In this document: positions 53,326 through 62,633 of the stretch, piece by piece
Layout of the letters: the number at the start of each line of letters is the position of its first letter
Position numbering within the stretch: the stretch's first letter is position 1
Source: Nocardia sp. SYP-A9097
GTDB taxonomy: Bacteria > Actinomycetota > Actinomycetes > Mycobacteriales > Mycobacteriaceae
Assembly (NCBI RefSeq): GCF_009649815.1
Contig: NZ_WJIC01000002.1
Location: 310,001-374,000 of the forward strand
Reading direction: 5' to 3'
DNA: 64,000 nucleotides
Notes under the pieces: model-generated
Database searches by the model: none
What the model was told of the DNA's origin: nothing
Seen by the model: only the letters and a program-made list of their open reading frames with translations
Translations under genes and position numbers: made by a program

Positions 53326-54660
53326 TCACCTTTCATTCTTCCGGGAACCGCCGTCGCCGGTCACCGGCGTGGATTTTGTTGTGCCGCAAGGCTCCTCATG
53401 CTGATCGCCGAACGGGTCACCCCAGTGCGCGACGCGCTCCGGCGCGAAACGCACCTGCCGCAGTTCGTCCTCGTCGACCAGCGCCCAATGCAGGGCGTGC
53501 CGGATCTCATCGGCATCGGCCTCGTGCACCAGGATCACCAGGGAGCTGTGCCGGTCACCGAAATGCTCATGCCAGCGCAGCGACGCCATCAACCGGCGCT
53601 CCGGATCGATCTGTTCGAGTTGCTCGGAATCCATTGCGGCCAGCCACTTTCCGGCGCCACCGATACTCAGGCCGCCGCCCGCGGACTCCAGCCACACCAC
53701 CTCGTCCGGCTGAGTCGCCAGCCAGATACGGCCGCGCGCGCTCACCACGCCATCGAGGAGTACATCGATCGCCGAGTGCAGGCGATCCGGATGGAACGGG
53801 CGGTCGGTGTCGAATTCCACCAGTGCCACACCACAATCCGGTGTCAGCGGCGGTTCACCGCGCAGCAGTGAGGAGTGCGGGTCGAAGCCCGCACCGCGCC
53901 GGGCATCGGACGGAATCCGGTCCAGCAGACCGAAAAGCGCGGCGGCGCGCGGCATTTCGGAGGACGCGTGCATGCCGAGCGAGGCAGGTTCGTCCAGCCA
54001 GGCGATCGGTGCGCGCGGCGCCAGCCGGGCCAGCACCGCGGCGGTCCGCATTCGCACATCCGGATCGGCCCCGCCGTCGAAAACCAGTAGCGCATCGGCG
54101 AATTCGACCTGACCGACCGCCAACTGGGCCACGGTGCGATCGTCCTCGACGGGGGCGTGACCACGCTCGGAAAGGGTTTCGTCACCGGTGGCATCGGCGA
54201 GCCAGTCACGGGCATCGACACAGCCGAGTACCGCCTCGATGCGCACACCGCGCCCCGCCGGACCATCCACCCGGCCCGGGACACCGCTCACCACCACATC
54301 CCGGATGGCCTGGCACACCGCCTCCGCCTCGAAGGCCGGGTCCAGCGCGAGCACAATGCGGCGCACCGAATCCCGTTGCGCCAGTACGCATAAGTACGGC
54401 AGCAGGTCCGCACGCAGGGTGCAAGAGACGCACCCGTGCGCGAGCTCGAGCACGCTCACATCCTCGCGAACGGGCCAGCCGGGCAGCAGCGGTGTGGTGT
54501 GCACGATCCGGCGCACCACACCTTCGCGTAATTCGGCGAGATCATGCCGGACCACGACGGTGTCGGGTTCGGACCCGAGCCGTTCGGCCGCGCGGAGTAC
54601 GCCTTCGGCCGCGCGGCCGAGCAGGCCGGCGATCACCAGCACGGGCGTTCGGTCATCCAC
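53326..54660 (-). CDS. mrf: COG0523/CobW-like protein Mrf
   Basis: The product has 444 residues. The metal-binding motif HGCVSCTLR of COG0523 proteins is present, but the P-loop (GxxGxGKTT) is replaced by [10 protein letters not shown], as I recall for the M. tuberculosis orthologue Rv0106. In mycobacteria Mrf recruits the hibernation factor Mpy to zinc-free (C-minus) ribosomes. It is the first gene of an operon with L31 and L32 and diverges from L28-L33-S14-S18. A GTG with GAAAGGGG upstream was chosen. The longer TTG start would begin inside the Zur box. Confidence 0.88.
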   Translation of the reverse strand: MDDRTPVLVIAGLLGRAAEGVLRAAERLGSEPDTVVVRHDLAELREGVVRRIVHTTPLLPGWPVREDVSVLELAHGCVSCTLRADLLPYLCVLAQRDSVRRIVLALDPAFEAEAVCQAIRDVVVSGVPGRVDGPAGRGVRIEAVLGCVDARDWLADATGDETLSERGHAPVEDDRTVAQLAVGQVEFADALLVFDGGADPDVRMRTAAVLARLAPRAPIAWLDEPASLGMHASSEMPRAAALFGLLDRIPSDARRGAGFDPHSSLLRGEPPLTPDCGVALVEFDTDRPFHPDRLHSAIDVLLDGVVSARGRIWLATQPDEVVWLESAGGGLSIGGAGKWLAAMDSEQLEQIDPERRLMASLRWHEHFGDRHSSLVILVHEADADEIRHALHWALVDEDELRQVRFAPERVAHWGDPFGDQHEEPCGTTKSTPVTGDGGSRKNER

Positions 54661-54672
54661 CGGGACCCCTTT

Positions 54673-54687
54673 CGACAATGATTTTCA
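54673..54687 (-). promoter_or_regulatory. Zur box for the mrf operon
   Basis: CGACAATGATTTTCA matches the palindromic Zur consensus TGAAAATGATTTTCA at 13 of 15 positions, 13 bases before the mrf start. Confidence 0.85.
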
Positions 54688-54727
54688 TTTACCGAGGGCT
54701 CAGCGTACATTGGAATAAACCCGTTGT

Positions 54728-54742
54728 CGAAAACGATTGTCA
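54728..54742 (+). promoter_or_regulatory. Zur box for the rpmB operon
   Basis: CGAAAACGATTGTCA matches the Zur consensus at 12 of 15 positions and lies 20 bases before the rpmB start. With the other box it allows Zur to shut both divergent operons when zinc is plentiful. Confidence 0.82.
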
Positions 54743-54761
54743 TATGCAGGAAGGGGTGCAC

Positions 54762-54998
54762 ATGTCGGCCATCTGCCAGGTCACCGGACGCAAACCCGGA
54801 TTCGGCAAGTCCGTATCGCACTCGCACACCCGGACCAACCGGCGCTGGAACCCCAATATCCAGCGCAAGACCTACTACCTGCCCAGCGAAGACCGCCGCA
54901 TCACGCTGAACGTCTCCGCCAAGGGCATCAAGACCATCGACCGCGACGGCATCGAAGCGGTCATCGCCCGGCTGCGCGCCGGCGGCCAGAAAATCTGA
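54762..54998 (+). CDS. rpmB: Ribosomal protein L28 (alternative copy)
   Basis: The product has 78 residues, [20 protein letters not shown] through the conserved [20 protein letters not shown]. Only one cysteine (C5) remains, so the zinc ribbon is gone. It is the first gene of the zinc-starvation operon rpmB-rpmG-rpsN-rpsR, directly downstream of a Zur box. AGGAAGGGG precedes the ATG. Confidence 0.93.
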   Translation: MSAICQVTGRKPGFGKSVSHSHTRTNRRWNPNIQRKTYYLPSEDRRITLNVSAKGIKTIDRDGIEAVIARLRAGGQKI

Positions 54999-55008
54999 GG
55001 AGTATCAC

Positions 55009-55179
55009 ATGGCATCCAAGTCGACCGAGCTCCGGCCGATCGTCAAACTCGTCTCCACCGCCGGAACCGGGTACACCTACGTCACCCGCAAGAACCGGCG
55101 CAACAATCCGGACCGCATGACACTGCGCAAGTACGACCCCGTCGTACGCGCGCACGTCGACTTCCGCGAAGGCCGGTGA
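55009..55179 (+). CDS. rpmG: Ribosomal protein L33 (zinc-independent form)
   Basis: The product has 56 residues: [40 protein letters not shown], and [11 protein letters not shown]. It has no cysteine. It begins 10 bases after L28 with GAGGAG upstream and overlaps no gene; S14 begins 1 base after its stop. It is too short to be noticed by length-based gene calling. Confidence 0.93.
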   Translation: MASKSTELRPIVKLVSTAGTGYTYVTRKNRRNNPDRMTLRKYDPVVRAHVDFREGR

Positions 55180-55180
55180 C

Positions 55181-55486
55181 GTGGCCAAGAAGTCGAAGAT
55201 CGTCAAAAACGAAGAGCGCGAACGGATTGTCGCGCGCTACGCGGAACGCCGCGCGGAACTGAAGGAACTCATCCGCAAACCCGCCACTTCGGCCGCCGAC
55301 CGAACCGCCGCACAGACCGCCCTGGCACGGCTCCCGCGCGATGCCAGTCCGGTACGATTGCGCAATCGGGACGCCGCGGATGGACGACCACGAGGTCATC
55401 TCCGCAAGTTCGGCCTATCGCGCATACGCGTACGCGAAATGGCTCACCGCGGAGAACTGCCCGGTGTAAATAAATCGAGCTGGTAA
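55181..55486 (+). CDS. rpsN: Ribosomal protein S14 (zinc-independent long form)
   Basis: The product has 101 residues, [20 protein letters not shown] through [20 protein letters not shown] to the family end [11 protein letters not shown]. It is the long, cysteine-free type that substitutes for the 61-residue zinc form. The GTG start lies 1 base after the L33 stop, so the two are coupled. Confidence 0.95.
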   Translation: MAKKSKIVKNEERERIVARYAERRAELKELIRKPATSAADRTAAQTALARLPRDASPVRLRNRDAADGRPRGHLRKFGLSRIRVREMAHRGELPGVNKSSW

Positions 55487-55520
55487 CCACCCACAGATCT
55501 CGTGAGAAGGAACCGCTGAC

Positions 55521-55778
55521 ATGGCAGTGAAGCGAGCACCCTCGAAGAAGGTCCGCGCCGAGCAGGGCCGCAAACCCAAGAAGAACCCGCTGATCGCGGC
55601 AGGCGTCGAATACGTCGACTACAAAGACGTGAACCTGCTCCGCACATTCATCTCCGACCGCGGCAAAATCCGCAGCCGCCGCGTCACCGGCCTCACCCCC
55701 CAACAACAGCGCCAGGTAGCCATCGCCGTCAAGAACGCCCGCGAAATGGCACTACTCCCCTTCACCGCGAGCCGCTGA
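55521..55778 (+). CDS. rpsR: Ribosomal protein S18 (alternative, zinc-independent copy)
   Basis: The product has 85 residues. It has a lysine-rich N-terminus, then [40 protein letters not shown] and [10 protein letters not shown]. No cysteines are present. It is the last gene of the Zur-controlled operon, followed by a strong stem-loop. GAGAAGGAACC precedes the ATG. Confidence 0.95.
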   Translation: MAVKRAPSKKVRAEQGRKPKKNPLIAAGVEYVDYKDVNLLRTFISDRGKIRSRRVTGLTPQQQRQVAIAVKNAREMALLPFTASR

Positions 55779-55804
55779 CGCAACTCGCAGGAGCGCTGAA
55801 AACC

Positions 55805-55840
55805 CTTGTGCCCCCGATGCTTTCGCATCGGGGGCACAAG
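55805..55840 (+). terminator. Terminator-like hairpin after rpsR
   Basis: A perfect 16-base-pair stem (CTTGTGCCCCCGATGC and its complement) has the tetraloop TTTC and begins 26 bases after the rpsR stop. No T-run follows. The next 190 bases, up to the second hairpin, show no gene. Confidence 0.75.
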
Positions 55841-56027
55841 TACGCAGGAGGAGTGGAGCGAAGCTCGCACGCCCCCAGCGCAGTCCAGGGTGCGGGGCGA
55901 AACCCACCCGGCGGCGGCGCTCCCACATAAGGCGTTCGCAAGCGAAGCCCGTCCGGCGCCAGCACCACCGCCCACGGGGGGTCGGGGGCGAGGCCCCCGA
56001 GACCTAGCGTCAGCGCCCTCCCGACGA

Positions 56028-56061
56028 CAAGTCCCCCGAGTGCTTGCACTCGGGGGACTTG
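56028..56061 (-). terminator. Terminator-like hairpin after the lectin-LysM gene
   Basis: A perfect 15-base-pair stem (CAAGTCCCCCGAGTG and its complement) with loop CTTG begins 25 bases beyond the minus-strand gene. Confidence 0.75.
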
Positions 56062-56086
56062 CTTTGTGGCAGTACGGGTCCCGTGT

Positions 56087-56650
56087 TTACGGGATGGTGA
56101 CTACCTGGCCGACGTCGATGGCGTCGGGGTTGGCGATGCCGCTGGCGTTGGCGATCTCCTGGTAGCGGTTGCCGTCGCCGTAGAAGCGCTCGGCGATGGC
56201 CCACAGGGTGTCGCCGGGCTCGACGGTGTAGGTCTGGGCGGCCGGGGGCGGCGGCGGGGGCGCGTCCTCGACGGCCGCGGCCTGGGTGACGACCTCTTCG
56301 ACCGGAGCCGCGATCGGGTTGTCGGTGTTGGTCTCGGTGGACCAGACGGCCCCGCCGTCACCGTAGAGCACCACATTGCGGTCCGGCTGAACCACCAGGC
56401 GGTCGACGGACTTGCCGTTGGTCTCGGTGGACCATTCGGCGCCGCCGTCGCTGTAGAGCACGAAGTTGCCGTCCGCCTGCAGTGCGGCCCGGGTGACACC
56501 CTTGCCATTGGTGGCCGAGGCCCACTCGACCTTGCCGCTGGGATCGGACAACACCAGGTTGCCATCATCTTGCAGAGTCAAGGAGTATGCGCCGCCCTTG
56601 AGCGACTGTCCGAGACCGAGTTCTTCGCCAACCTTCAATGCGTCGCCCAC
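56087..56650 (-). CDS. B-lectin and LysM domain protein
   Basis: The product has 187 residues. Residues 1-115 form a monocot-mannose-binding (B-lectin) domain with three carbohydrate-site motifs: LQDDGNLVLSD, LQADGNFVLYSD and VQPDRNVVLYGD (the third has arginine for glycine). A proline-rich linker (EDAPPPPPPAA) leads to a C-terminal LysM domain (YTVEPGDTLWAIAERFYGDG to VDVGQVVTIP-like end). There is no signal peptide, so export, if any, is non-classical. It may link mannose-rich glycans with peptidoglycan. GTG with AAAGGA upstream was chosen; a longer frame adds 21 residues without support. Confidence 0.85.
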   Translation of the reverse strand: MGDALKVGEELGLGQSLKGGAYSLTLQDDGNLVLSDPSGKVEWASATNGKGVTRAALQADGNFVLYSDGGAEWSTETNGKSVDRLVVQPDRNVVLYGDGGAVWSTETNTDNPIAAPVEEVVTQAAAVEDAPPPPPPAAQTYTVEPGDTLWAIAERFYGDGNRYQEIANASGIANPDAIDVGQVVTIP

Positions 56651-56855
56651 GGTGTGTCCTTTCCGGAGAGGGAGATCATGAGATAAATCGATGGCGCGTA
56701 AGTACATTCGCACATCTGGTACCGAGGTTACTGCTCTCGCCCCGGTCCGCGTGGGGATTACGCGCCGAGTCCCCGGATAATTTGGCTCACCTTCGCTGGG
56801 AGTTCGCTATACGTCCATATCTGCCCCGGCCGGTCGGACCGTTAGGGTGGTGCGC

Positions 56856-57317
56856 ATGTACGGGACCCGAGGCCGCCGCCTCACCGCCACCGCCCTCGCC
56901 GCGCTGCTGAGCCTCGCCCTCGTGGCCTGCGGCGACACCGAAAAGTCTGGCGACCGAACGAAATCCGGCACCACGACGACCAGCGCCGACCCGGCCCCCA
57001 CCGAGGCCCCGCAGGGCCAGATCGGCCGCGGCTTCACCGCCGACCCGACCATCGTGAACCCGCACCCGCTGTCCTTCGACAGCTGGACCCGCCTCGCCGA
57101 CGACAAGATCGCCGTCAACTTCACCACCGGCTCCCCCGAGTGCTACGGCGTCGACGCCACCGTCACCGAAACCGCCAAGAGCGTCACCATCGCCCTGCGC
57201 TCGGGCACCCGCGCCGACGCGGTCGGCCGCATGTGCACCATGATCGCCGTCTTCGGCAGCCTGGAAATCCAGCTCAAAGCGCCGCTGGGCAACCGCAATA
57301 TATTGAGCGCCAAGTAG
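56856..57317 (+). CDS. Lipoprotein of unknown function
   Basis: The product has 153 residues. The signal sequence MYGTRGRRLTATALAALLSL ends in a lipobox LVAC, so C24 is likely lipidated and the protein anchored outside. After a Thr/Ser-rich linker come 100 residues with two conserved-looking cysteines (SPECYGVDATVTE and GRMCTMIAVFG), which may form a disulfide. No catalytic motif is seen. AGGGTGG precedes the ATG; a GTG 9 bases earlier is possible. It converges with purH across a repeat-filled gap. Confidence 0.8.
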   Translation: MYGTRGRRLTATALAALLSLALVACGDTEKSGDRTKSGTTTTSADPAPTEAPQGQIGRGFTADPTIVNPHPLSFDSWTRLADDKIAVNFTTGSPECYGVDATVTETAKSVTIALRSGTRADAVGRMCTMIAVFGSLEIQLKAPLGNRNILSAK

Positions 57318-57366
57318 ACCCGCGATCCAGAGCAACCGATCTCCGTCGTCCCGGCAACCAATCCCC

Positions 57367-57451
57367 CGTCATCCCGGCGTGCTTTTGGCCGGGATCCACA
57401 GTGCTGCATTGAGTTCCGCGAGATTCCGGCCGAAAGCACGCCGGAACGACG
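57367..57451. repeat. REP-like doublet, copy 2
   Basis: The unit CGTCATCCCGGCGTGC continues with TTTTGGCCGGGATC (57367-57396) and recurs inverted at 57422-57451 with four differences around a 25-base spacer. A partial unit lies at 57343-57356. Each unit is itself palindromic (CCCGGC...GCCGGG). It fills the gap between convergent genes and could also terminate both. Confidence 0.75.
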
Positions 57452-57527
57452 AAGGAGCCGGTGTACTTCATCGCAACTGCGATCAAGTACACCGGCTCCG
57501 AAACCGTTGCGACAGTGCGCCTCTGAC

Positions 57528-59114
57528 TCAGTGCGCGAAGTGGCGCGACCCCGTCAGGTACAGGGTGACACCGGCTTCCTTGCACAGCTCGATGGTGTCC
57601 TTGTCGCGGATCGAACCACCTGGATGGACGATGGCGCGCACGCCCGCGGCGACCAGGATCTGCGGGCCGTCGGAGAACGGGAAGAACGCGTCGGACGCGG
57701 CCACCGCACCCTGGGCGCGTTCACCGGCGCGATCCACGGCCAGCTTGCAGGAGTCGACCCGGTTGACCTGACCCATGCCCACGCCGACGGCCGCACCGTC
57801 GTGCGCCAGCAGGATCGCGTTCGACTTCACCGAACGGCAAGCCCGCCAAGCGAATTCGAGATCGGCGAGGGTCTCGGCATCGGCCGCCTCGCCCGCGGCG
57901 AGGGTCCAGTTGGCCGCGCTGTCACCCTCGGCGTCGAGGATGTCGCGGTCCTGCAGCAGCAGTCCGCCGCTGACCGGGCGCAGCTCCACACCCTTGCGCT
58001 GGGCCGGAGTGGCCACCAGCACGCGCACATTCTTCTTGCGCTGCAACACTTCCACCGCACCATTGGCGTAACCGGGCGCGACAATGACCTCGGTGAAGAT
58101 CTCCGCGACCTGCTCGGCCATCTCCACGCTCACCTCGCGATTGGCCGCGATGACGCCGCCGTACGCGCTGACCGGATCGGTGGCATGCGCCTTGCGATGC
58201 GCCTCGGCGATATCGGCAGCCACCGCGACACCACATGGGTTGGCGTGCTTGATAACCGCGACCGCGGGCAGCTCGAAGTCGTACGCGGCGCGCCACGCGG
58301 CATCGGCGTCGGTGTAGTTGTTGTACGACATTTCCTTGCCGTGCAACTGCTTTGCCTGCGCCAGACCCTGGGCACCGGCCTCGCTGGTGTACAGCGCCGC
58401 ACCCTGATGCGGGTTCTCGCCGTAGCGCAGCACCGAGTCACGGTTCCAGGTCGCGCCGACCCAGGCCGGGAAGCGCTGCGACGCATCGGATTCCACGCCG
58501 TCGGCGGCCTCGGCGGCCGGGACGGCAATGCTGGTCATCCAGCTGGCGACGGCCACATCGTAGGTGGCGGTGTGCTGGAAAGCCTTGGCGGCCAGCGCGG
58601 TTCGCTCGGCAAAGGTGAAACCGCCACCCTGCACGGCCTTCAGCACGCTGTTGTACTCGTTGGTGTCCACGACCACCGCGACGGACGGGTGGTTCTTGGC
58701 GGCGGCGCGCACCATGGACGGTCCGCCGATATCGATCTGTTCGACCGACTCGTCGATGCTCGCGCCACTCGCCACGGTCTGGGTGAACGGGTACAGGTTC
58801 ACCACGACCAGCTGGAAGGCTTCGACACCGAGCTCGACGAGCTGATCGAGGTGCTCGTCCTTGCGGGTGTCTGCCAGGATGCCCGCGTGCACGCGCGGGT
58901 GCAGGGTCTTGACGCGCCCGTCCAGGGTCTCCGGAAAACCGGTCAGGTCTTCCACTTTGGTGACCGGGATACCGGCGTCGGCGATCTTGCTCGCGGTCGA
59001 ACCGGTCGACACCAGTTCCACGCCCGCGGCGTGCAGACCGGATGCCAGTTCGATCAGACCGGTCTTGTCGTAGACGCTTACCAGGGCCCGCTTGATCGCC
59101 TTGCGCTCACTCAC
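57528..59114 (-). CDS. purH: Bifunctional AICAR transformylase/IMP cyclohydrolase PurH
   Basis: The 528-residue product performs the last two steps of IMP synthesis. The N-terminal IMP cyclohydrolase domain starts [20 protein letters not shown] and has [16 protein letters not shown] and [12 protein letters not shown]. The C-terminal transformylase has [13 protein letters not shown] and the catalytic KHANPCGVA. Its GTG start overlaps the purN stop (GTGA), so the two are coupled. Confidence 0.97.
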   Translation of the reverse strand: MSERKAIKRALVSVYDKTGLIELASGLHAAGVELVSTGSTASKIADAGIPVTKVEDLTGFPETLDGRVKTLHPRVHAGILADTRKDEHLDQLVELGVEAFQLVVVNLYPFTQTVASGASIDESVEQIDIGGPSMVRAAAKNHPSVAVVVDTNEYNSVLKAVQGGGFTFAERTALAAKAFQHTATYDVAVASWMTSIAVPAAEAADGVESDASQRFPAWVGATWNRDSVLRYGENPHQGAALYTSEAGAQGLAQAKQLHGKEMSYNNYTDADAAWRAAYDFELPAVAVIKHANPCGVAVAADIAEAHRKAHATDPVSAYGGVIAANREVSVEMAEQVAEIFTEVIVAPGYANGAVEVLQRKKNVRVLVATPAQRKGVELRPVSGGLLLQDRDILDAEGDSAANWTLAAGEAADAETLADLEFAWRACRSVKSNAILLAHDGAAVGVGMGQVNRVDSCKLAVDRAGERAQGAVAASDAFFPFSDGPQILVAAGVRAIVHPGGSIRDKDTIELCKEAGVTLYLTGSRHFAH

Positions 59115-59764
59115 CGGAGAACCTCATTCGGGATAACTGCCTTTCGTCCATCGGAGACAATGCCTCGGACCGCGACGGCGGCGACGGTCTCCGCCAGCAG
59201 CCGACGCTCCACAACCTTGATGCGCTCATGCAGCGCCGCCTCGTCATCGCCCGGCAGCACCTCGACCGCCTCCTGCGCGAGGATCGGCCCGGTATCCACC
59301 CCGGAATCGACCAGGTGCACGGTGGAACCCGTCACCCGAACGCCGTAGGCCAGCGCGTCCCGCACCCCGTGCGCACCCGGGAAGGCGGGCAGCAGCGCGG
59401 GATGGGTATTGATGATGCGACCGGCGAACCGCTCCATGAACCGAGGGCCGAAGAGCTTCATGAAACCCGCCGACACCACCAGATCCGGCGAGAACGCGTC
59501 CACGATTTCGGTCAGCGCCTGATCCCAGGCCGCGCGGTCCTCGAAATCACTCAGCTCGACCATGAACGACGAAATATCGAACGCCTCGGCATGATCGAGG
59601 GCCGCGCAATCGCGATCCACGCCGACGGCGACGACCCGGGCCGGATAACCCGGCTCCCGAGTCGCTTCGAGCAGCGAACGCAGCAGCGAACCGGTGCCGG
59701 AAGCGAGCACGACAACCGTCGCGGGCGCGGACGGCGGTAGCAGCTGGGCGGGCGTGGAACTCAG
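59111..59764 (-). CDS. purN: Phosphoribosylglycinamide formyltransferase PurN
   Basis: The 217-residue product transfers formyl from 10-formyl-THF to GAR. Motifs are [15 protein letters not shown] (phosphate loop), the catalytic [16 protein letters not shown] and [16 protein letters not shown]. The first ATG/GTG-type start in frame (59710) would remove the first beta strand. A CTG codon 54 bases upstream has GAGGGAG at ideal distance and restores a family-length N-terminus ([20 protein letters not shown]), so a CTG start is proposed. The gene overlaps purH by 4 bases. Confidence 0.93.
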   Translation of the reverse strand: MSSTPAQLLPPSAPATVVVLASGTGSLLRSLLEATREPGYPARVVAVGVDRDCAALDHAEAFDISSFMVELSDFEDRAAWDQALTEIVDAFSPDLVVSAGFMKLFGPRFMERFAGRIINTHPALLPAFPGAHGVRDALAYGVRVTGSTVHLVDSGVDTGPILAQEAVEVLPGDDEAALHERIKVVERRLLAETVAAVAVRGIVSDGRKAVIPNEVLR

Positions 59765-59828
59765 CGCACTACTCCCTCGAGTATCGGGCGGAAAGGGAAC
59801 GGCGGACTGCGATCCGCCGCCCTAGAGC

Positions 59829-61361
59829 CTAACGACCGTCCACTTCCGGGTTGTCCGGCAGGTCTCCCTCTACCACTTCGGCGTCGACTATGTCGGAGTT
59901 CTCGTCCGATTCGGCGTGCGGTTCCGGGTCGAGGGCATCGGGTTCGTCGAGGAGTTCACCGTCGACCTCGACCACGTGGCCGGGGTCGTCATCGTCGTAG
60001 TAGTCGTCCTCGTATTCGTCGTCCGCGTAGTAGTCGTCTTCGGCGTAGTCATCGTCGTACTCGTCGTCCGCGTACTCGTATTCGCCGTCGTCGTAGTCGT
60101 ATTCGGCCGCGCCCGCCGCGGTGCCGACAGCGGCCGGGGCGAACCAGCGCGCGCCGAGCATGCCGACATAGCCGGTGACGGCGAACCAGACGAAGGCCAG
60201 CGCCGCCGAGATGGCGACCTCGGGGCCGATTCGGCCGAAGGTGCCGAGGTCTCCCCCGGCCAGTCCACCGAGCAGCGCGATGAGCACGGCCGCCACCGCG
60301 GCGGAGGTGAGTGTCGCCCATGGCGCGGTGGGGCGGTCATCGGTGCCGCGGCCGCAGTCCAGGCCGCCGAGCACGCCGACGGCGGCGGGGGCGAGCAGGA
60401 ACACCAGCCACCAGGCCGCGACCGGACCGGACGGCACGGCCGCCATCAGCGGCACCGCGGGAACCGGCGCGCCCTCGATACCGAACAGGCTCAGCGAACC
60501 GGCACCGATCTGCACCTGACCGCCGAGCAGCACGCCCGCCGTGTCCACCAGGGCGTTCGGCAGGTACGCCAGCGACAGCAGCGTCAAACCCAGTGCCCCC
60601 GCTATATTTCCGGCCGAATGATAGGTGTCGCCGATCCGCGACCAGTGCAGCAGAAACGACACCACGGTGAGTACGGCGGCCACACCCAGCAGCCGCCATA
60701 CCGCGCGAATCCCGGCCCGCACACCGGGAACCACCCAGTGCGGCAAGGGAATCGGCAGCAGATCGGTGAAATCGCGCCAATGTCGTGCTCCCACACCGGC
60801 GATCACCGCGAGCAGGTGCAGGCCGATCACCCAGGCGAAGGCGACCAAGGTATCCGGCGGCTGCAGGGCCAGCACCGCCGACGCGTCATCGGCCACCGCC
60901 AGGCATACCGCGGTCACCAGCAGCGGTCCGCCGATCGCGGCGCCCGCGATCCAGGCCAGATCCACCGGGGTGCAATCCGCTTCGGCCGCACAGTGATCGG
61001 CGGCCTTCGCGCAGTCGCGCGCCACCAGCCACAGCATCAGCCCGGTCGGTAGCAGCGGCCACAGGCCGATCCCGGTCCTGCCGATGGTCAGCGGAACCTG
61101 ATGCACCGCAAGCCAGCTCGCCGATATCGCCCCCGAAGCCCCCGAAAGCCCGCTGCCCGCGGCCAGCAGCGTCCCGAACACCACGGCGAAAATAATCAGC
61201 AGTACGAACGCCGAAGCCCGCGCCGCCAGCAGGAACAACACCCGGGCCCGCTCAGGAGTGAGCGACCCGAACCCGCCCCCGCCCACCGAGACCGGACCTC
61301 GCGGTCTTTCCCGCACATCCTCATCGGTCACCCGAGCCAGGGTAGTTCTCGGCGCACTCAT
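59829..61361 (-). CDS. DUF6350 multi-pass membrane protein
   Basis: The product has 510 residues with about eleven membrane helices (for example ARASAFVLLIIFAVVFGTLL, LAWIAGAAIGGPLLVTAVCL, AWVIGLHLLAVIAGVGA). It ends in an extremely acidic, tyrosine-rich 90-residue tail (EYEYADDEYDDDYAEDDYYA and onward). Family members lie between purN and the DUF5336 gene in most mycolate-containing actinobacteria, but their function is unknown. The ATG at MSAPRTTLARV was chosen; the open frame continues upstream into the terminator and the repeats of the DUF5336 gene, which are not coding on this frame. Confidence 0.85.
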   Translation of the reverse strand: MSAPRTTLARVTDEDVRERPRGPVSVGGGGFGSLTPERARVLFLLAARASAFVLLIIFAVVFGTLLAAGSGLSGASGAISASWLAVHQVPLTIGRTGIGLWPLLPTGLMLWLVARDCAKAADHCAAEADCTPVDLAWIAGAAIGGPLLVTAVCLAVADDASAVLALQPPDTLVAFAWVIGLHLLAVIAGVGARHWRDFTDLLPIPLPHWVVPGVRAGIRAVWRLLGVAAVLTVVSFLLHWSRIGDTYHSAGNIAGALGLTLLSLAYLPNALVDTAGVLLGGQVQIGAGSLSLFGIEGAPVPAVPLMAAVPSGPVAAWWLVFLLAPAAVGVLGGLDCGRGTDDRPTAPWATLTSAAVAAVLIALLGGLAGGDLGTFGRIGPEVAISAALAFVWFAVTGYVGMLGARWFAPAAVGTAAGAAEYDYDDGEYEYADDEYDDDYAEDDYYADDEYEDDYYDDDDPGHVVEVDGELLDEPDALDPEPHAESDENSDIVDAEVVEGDLPDNPEVDGR

Positions 61362-61440
61362 GGAAAGCAAGGCTGGCAGCTCCGCCGCACCGAAACAGTC
61401 AGGCGCGCCGAGTGTTCCCAGTTCAGGGTGTCGACAAAGC

Positions 61441-61472
61441 GAACGGCCCCCGGTGGATACCGGGGGCCGTTC
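61441..61472 (-). terminator. Terminator of the DUF5336 gene
   Basis: A perfect 14-base-pair stem (GAACGGCCCCCGGT and its complement) with loop GGAT lies 14 bases beyond the stop of the minus-strand gene. Confidence 0.82.
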
Positions 61473-61485
61473 ATTCGCGCTGGAA

Positions 61486-62424
61486 TTACTTGTCGTCCTG
61501 GCCGGGACGGAAGGCGCGGGTCGCGTCGGCGGCCGGATCGGCGGACTGTTCGCCACCGAAGGGCTGGGCCGGACGCGGCGGCTGCGAGCCGAAATGCTGC
61601 GTGGCGTCGGCACTTCCGGGCTGACCGTAGGACGGCTGCTGCTGGCTGAACCCACCCGGCTGCTGACCGTACGACGGCTGCTGCTGACCATAGGCCGGCT
61701 GCTGGTAGCCACCACTGCTCTGCCCGGCGGGCTGCCCATAGGACGGCTGCTGCGGGTACTGGCCGCCGGTACCGTAACCGGGCTGCTGGGCCTGCTGACC
61801 CGGCTGACCGTAGGACGGCTGCTGCTGACCGAAACCCTGCTGACCGAAGCTCGGCTGCTGGTATCCGCCACTGCTCTGCCCGAACGGCTGCTGGCCGAAG
61901 CCCTGCGGCGCAGCCGGCTTCGGGGCCGGCGCCTTCACGATGCCGGCCTCGAAAAGCACTGCCAGCACGGCGATCACGGCCTGCACGAAGGACAGGAACA
62001 CGATCAGCCAGCCACCCCACTTGGTGGTCAGCTCCCCGGTGAAGGAGTTGAACAGGATCGACAGGAAGCCCGCCAGCGAGGCGGCCGCCGCGACCCCGGT
62101 CCAATTCTGCTTGGGCAGCAGCGAAAGACCGGCGAGCAGACCCGCGAAGAGCAGGATGCCGACGAGCAACGGATCCGATTCGAACAGGCTGTAGGTGAGG
62201 CTGAGTTCCTTGGCGCCCTTGTACGGCGCGAAGCCCAGCAGGAAGTTGATCACTCCGAGCGCCGCAACGCCCACGGTGAGGAAGAAGGGAAGGCCCTTGC
62301 CCGCCGCGCCCGTCGTACTCGACCCTGTTGCGGGACCACCCGCGGGCTGCGAGCCGTAGCCAGGTGCGTTGGAAGGCGTCGGCGCGGGCCCGTTGTATCC
62401 CGAGCCCCCGGTCGGGTATGACAT
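61486..62424 (-). CDS. DUF5336 (34 kDa antigen-like) membrane protein
   Basis: The product has 312 residues. After a Gly/Pro-rich N-terminus come four membrane helices ([76 protein letters not shown]). A 130-residue Gln/Gly/Pro/Tyr-rich tail has repeated QQPSYGQ units. It corresponds to the 34 kDa antigenic protein family (M. tuberculosis Rv0954), placed at growth poles and septa in mycobacteria. GGAGAC 7 bases before the ATG supports the start. It is separated from sucD by a terminator. Confidence 0.87.
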   Translation of the reverse strand: MSYPTGGSGYNGPAPTPSNAPGYGSQPAGGPATGSSTTGAAGKGLPFFLTVGVAALGVINFLLGFAPYKGAKELSLTYSLFESDPLLVGILLFAGLLAGLSLLPKQNWTGVAAAASLAGFLSILFNSFTGELTTKWGGWLIVFLSFVQAVIAVLAVLFEAGIVKAPAPKPAAPQGFGQQPFGQSSGGYQQPSFGQQGFGQQQPSYGQPGQQAQQPGYGTGGQYPQQPSYGQPAGQSSGGYQQPAYGQQQPSYGQQPGGFSQQQPSYGQPGSADATQHFGSQPPRPAQPFGGEQSADPAADATRAFRPGQDDK

Positions 62425-62570
62425 GTCGTCGTCTCCTATCGAGTCGTTCACGAACTTCTACCGACGCTACTGCACGGGACTGCCGCGGTCACCACTTACC
62501 ACCGGGCGTGCCTATTCCGCAATAGGCGAATCCTGCTGTGGCGCCAGCCGAATCGGCTCCCGATGCACGG

Positions 62571-62619
62571 CGAAGGCCGCCCTCCGAACCGTTCCGGGAA
62601 CGGTGGAGAGCGGCCTTCG
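62571..62619 (-). terminator. Terminator of sucC-sucD
   Basis: An outer stem, CGAAGGCCGC with GCGGCCTTCG, encloses an inner hairpin, AACCGTTCC with GGAACGGT, 15 bases beyond sucD. The double hairpin has no clear T-run. Confidence 0.7.
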
Positions 62620-62633
62620 TGCGAGAGCGTGTA

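Noticed and set aside
54661..54678. TTG start for mrf
   Set aside because: It lies within the Zur box. A GTG 18 bases later has a proper ribosome-binding site.
57507..59348. A 613-codon open frame antisense to purH and purN
   Set aside because: It is a shadow of two enzymes with all family motifs.
60000..60110. Tandem repeat array that could be a CRISPR
   Set aside because: It is the coding sequence of an Asp/Glu/Tyr tail with GTAGTCGTC-type codon repeats, with no spacers.
61362..61871. N-terminal extension of the DUF6350 frame by 170 codons
   Set aside because: It is a serine/proline-rich readthrough of the QQPSYGQ repeats of the neighbouring gene and spans a terminator.
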